DNA of 64,000 nt from Streptomyces griseocarneus (GTDB taxonomy: Bacteria; Actinomycetota; Actinomycetes; Streptomycetales; Streptomycetaceae), in the NCBI GenBank assembly GCA_003674045.1, contig PENC01000006.1:298516-362515 (forward strand), given 5' to 3'. Made by a program: the position numbers and the translations under genes. The notes under the pieces are model-generated. The model had not been told where the DNA came from and made no database searches. It saw only the letters and a program-made list of their open reading frames with translations. Shown here one piece after another: positions 63,568 through 64,000 of this stretch (the stretch's first letter is position 1; each line of letters opens with the position of its first letter).

Positions 63568-63789
63568 ATGTTCAGCGAAATAGGGCCGATCGAAGCAATT
63601 GTCCTCAACGTCGTCTTCCTGGCCGTGTACTTCACGCCATCGGTCGTCGCGTTCCGCCGCCGCCATCCCAGGCGGCGGCTCATCCTGGCCATCAACCTCG
63701 TCTTCGGCGCCACCCTCATCGGCTGGGCCGTCGCCCTCTACCTCGCGACCCGCTCGACGCCGGACCGCGAACCTGCTCCAACCAGGTGA
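63568..63789 (+). CDS. Superinfection-immunity-like membrane protein
   Basis: A 73-residue protein with two helices (IVLNVVFLAVYFTPSVVAF and LILAINLVFGATLIGWAVALYLA) separated by RRRHPRRR. The Y(F/L)(L/T)P..VA..R.HP...L...N...G.TLIGW..AL pattern matches the Imm_superinfect family (phage T4 Imm-like), which blocks DNA entry of a second phage. In chromosomes such genes may be prophage-derived or general. ATG at 63568. Confidence 0.82.
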   Translation: MFSEIGPIEAIVLNVVFLAVYFTPSVVAFRRRHPRRRLILAINLVFGATLIGWAVALYLATRSTPDREPAPTR

Positions 63790-63883
63790 ATGCAGTCACT
63801 CACACGAGGGTGGCCCGTCAACGCGTATGGACCGAAAACGGCGCGAGTGGGACAACGGCTTCACAGGTCTCGGCTAAGAGGAG

Positions 63884-64000
63884 CTAACAGAATGCTTGGA
63901 CGCGGCGGTAGGTGATCACGCAGCAGGCCAGTTTCAGGAAGGCCTCGTGGACGTCGTCACGGATCTCCCAGCGGATCCGCAGCCGACGGAAACCGTGGAT
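63884..64000 (-). mobile_element. IS5-family transposase, C-terminal end (cut by window edge)
   Basis: The minus strand encodes IHGFRRLRIRWEIRDDVHEAF followed by LKLACCVITYRRVQAFC and a stop at 63884. HGFRRLRIRWE.R.D.H.AFL.L.C..I..R is the C-terminal signature of IS5/IS112-type DDE transposases. Only the last ~38 codons are in the window. Confidence 0.88.

Overview
The window is chromosomal DNA of a Streptomyces or very close relative. The evidence is very high GC with strong third-position GC bias, GTG and TTG starts, Streptomyces-type -10 hexamers (TAGGAT, TAGGCT), XRE/DUF397 gene pairs, DUF6114/DUF6230 secreted proteins, and rare in-frame TTA codons. From memory, the conserved backbone (glgE-treS-pep2-glgB, pfkA, pta-ackA, pyk, icmA) resembles the S. 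coelicolor region around SCO5440 to SCO5415; I could not check this.

Layout. 1-6.5 kb: trehalose/maltose-1-phosphate/glycogen operon (glgE 3' end, treS, pep2, glgB). 6.6-10.2 kb: an MFS drug exporter with its divergent TetR regulator and tandem operators, then a membrane-anchored esterase. 10.4-12.6 kb: a sugar ABC transporter lipoprotein and one permease; its likely partner permease lies at 30.9-31.8 kb. 12.8-13.9 kb: an XRE/DUF397 pair. 13.9-20.65 kb: a compact minus-strand cluster (ATP-grasp ligase, MFS exporter, TPR protein, SAM methyltransferase, acyl-CoA-dehydrogenase-fold flavin monooxygenase, flavin reductase) that looks like an undescribed small natural-product pathway. It has a TTA (bldA) codon in its first gene, a galU relic inside it and gene-free, partly degenerate sequence upstream. 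21.2-25.1 kb: a CitA/CitB-like two-component system divergent from a dicarboxylate symporter. 25.3-25.8 kb: a YefM/RelE-type toxin-antitoxin pair. 25.9-30.6 kb: a MacB-like ABC exporter and an AraC regulator. 30.9-35.7 kb: an orphan sugar permease behind an XRE-STAND-WD40 gene with 14 near-identical repeats.

36-41.2 kb: an accessory mixture holding an NAD(P)-dependent oxidoreductase, a secreted protein behind an iron-box-like site, Uma2, NUDIX, an AhpD-like protein lacking its cysteines, a second XRE/DUF397 pair and a frameshifted small gene. 41.3-47.5 kb: central metabolism (pfkA, pta, ackA, pyk). 47.7-50.3 kb: a three-gene envelope/secreted operon (DUF6230, DUF6114, Ser/Pro-rich protein). 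50.9-57.2 kb: a CnoX-like thioredoxin, a TetR regulator, a second STAND ATPase with an alpha-solenoid tail (also TTA-containing) and a secreted protein. 57.4-59.1 kb: the isobutyryl-CoA mutase large subunit. 59.3-64 kb: small membrane, regulatory and secreted proteins, a YbdK-type carboxylate-amine ligase, a degenerate Fic/antitoxin pair, a superinfection-immunity-like membrane protein and the 3' end of an IS5-type transposase at the edge.

How it works together. The backbone couples storage carbon (maltose-1-P, glycogen, trehalose) to glycolysis and acetate overflow. Accessory units sit between backbone genes: a presumptive biosynthetic cluster, two STAND ATPases and two or three toxin-antitoxin-like modules. 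The three largest accessory units each carry an in-frame TTA codon, which suggests developmental (bldA) control. No rRNA, tRNA or CRISPR array was seen.
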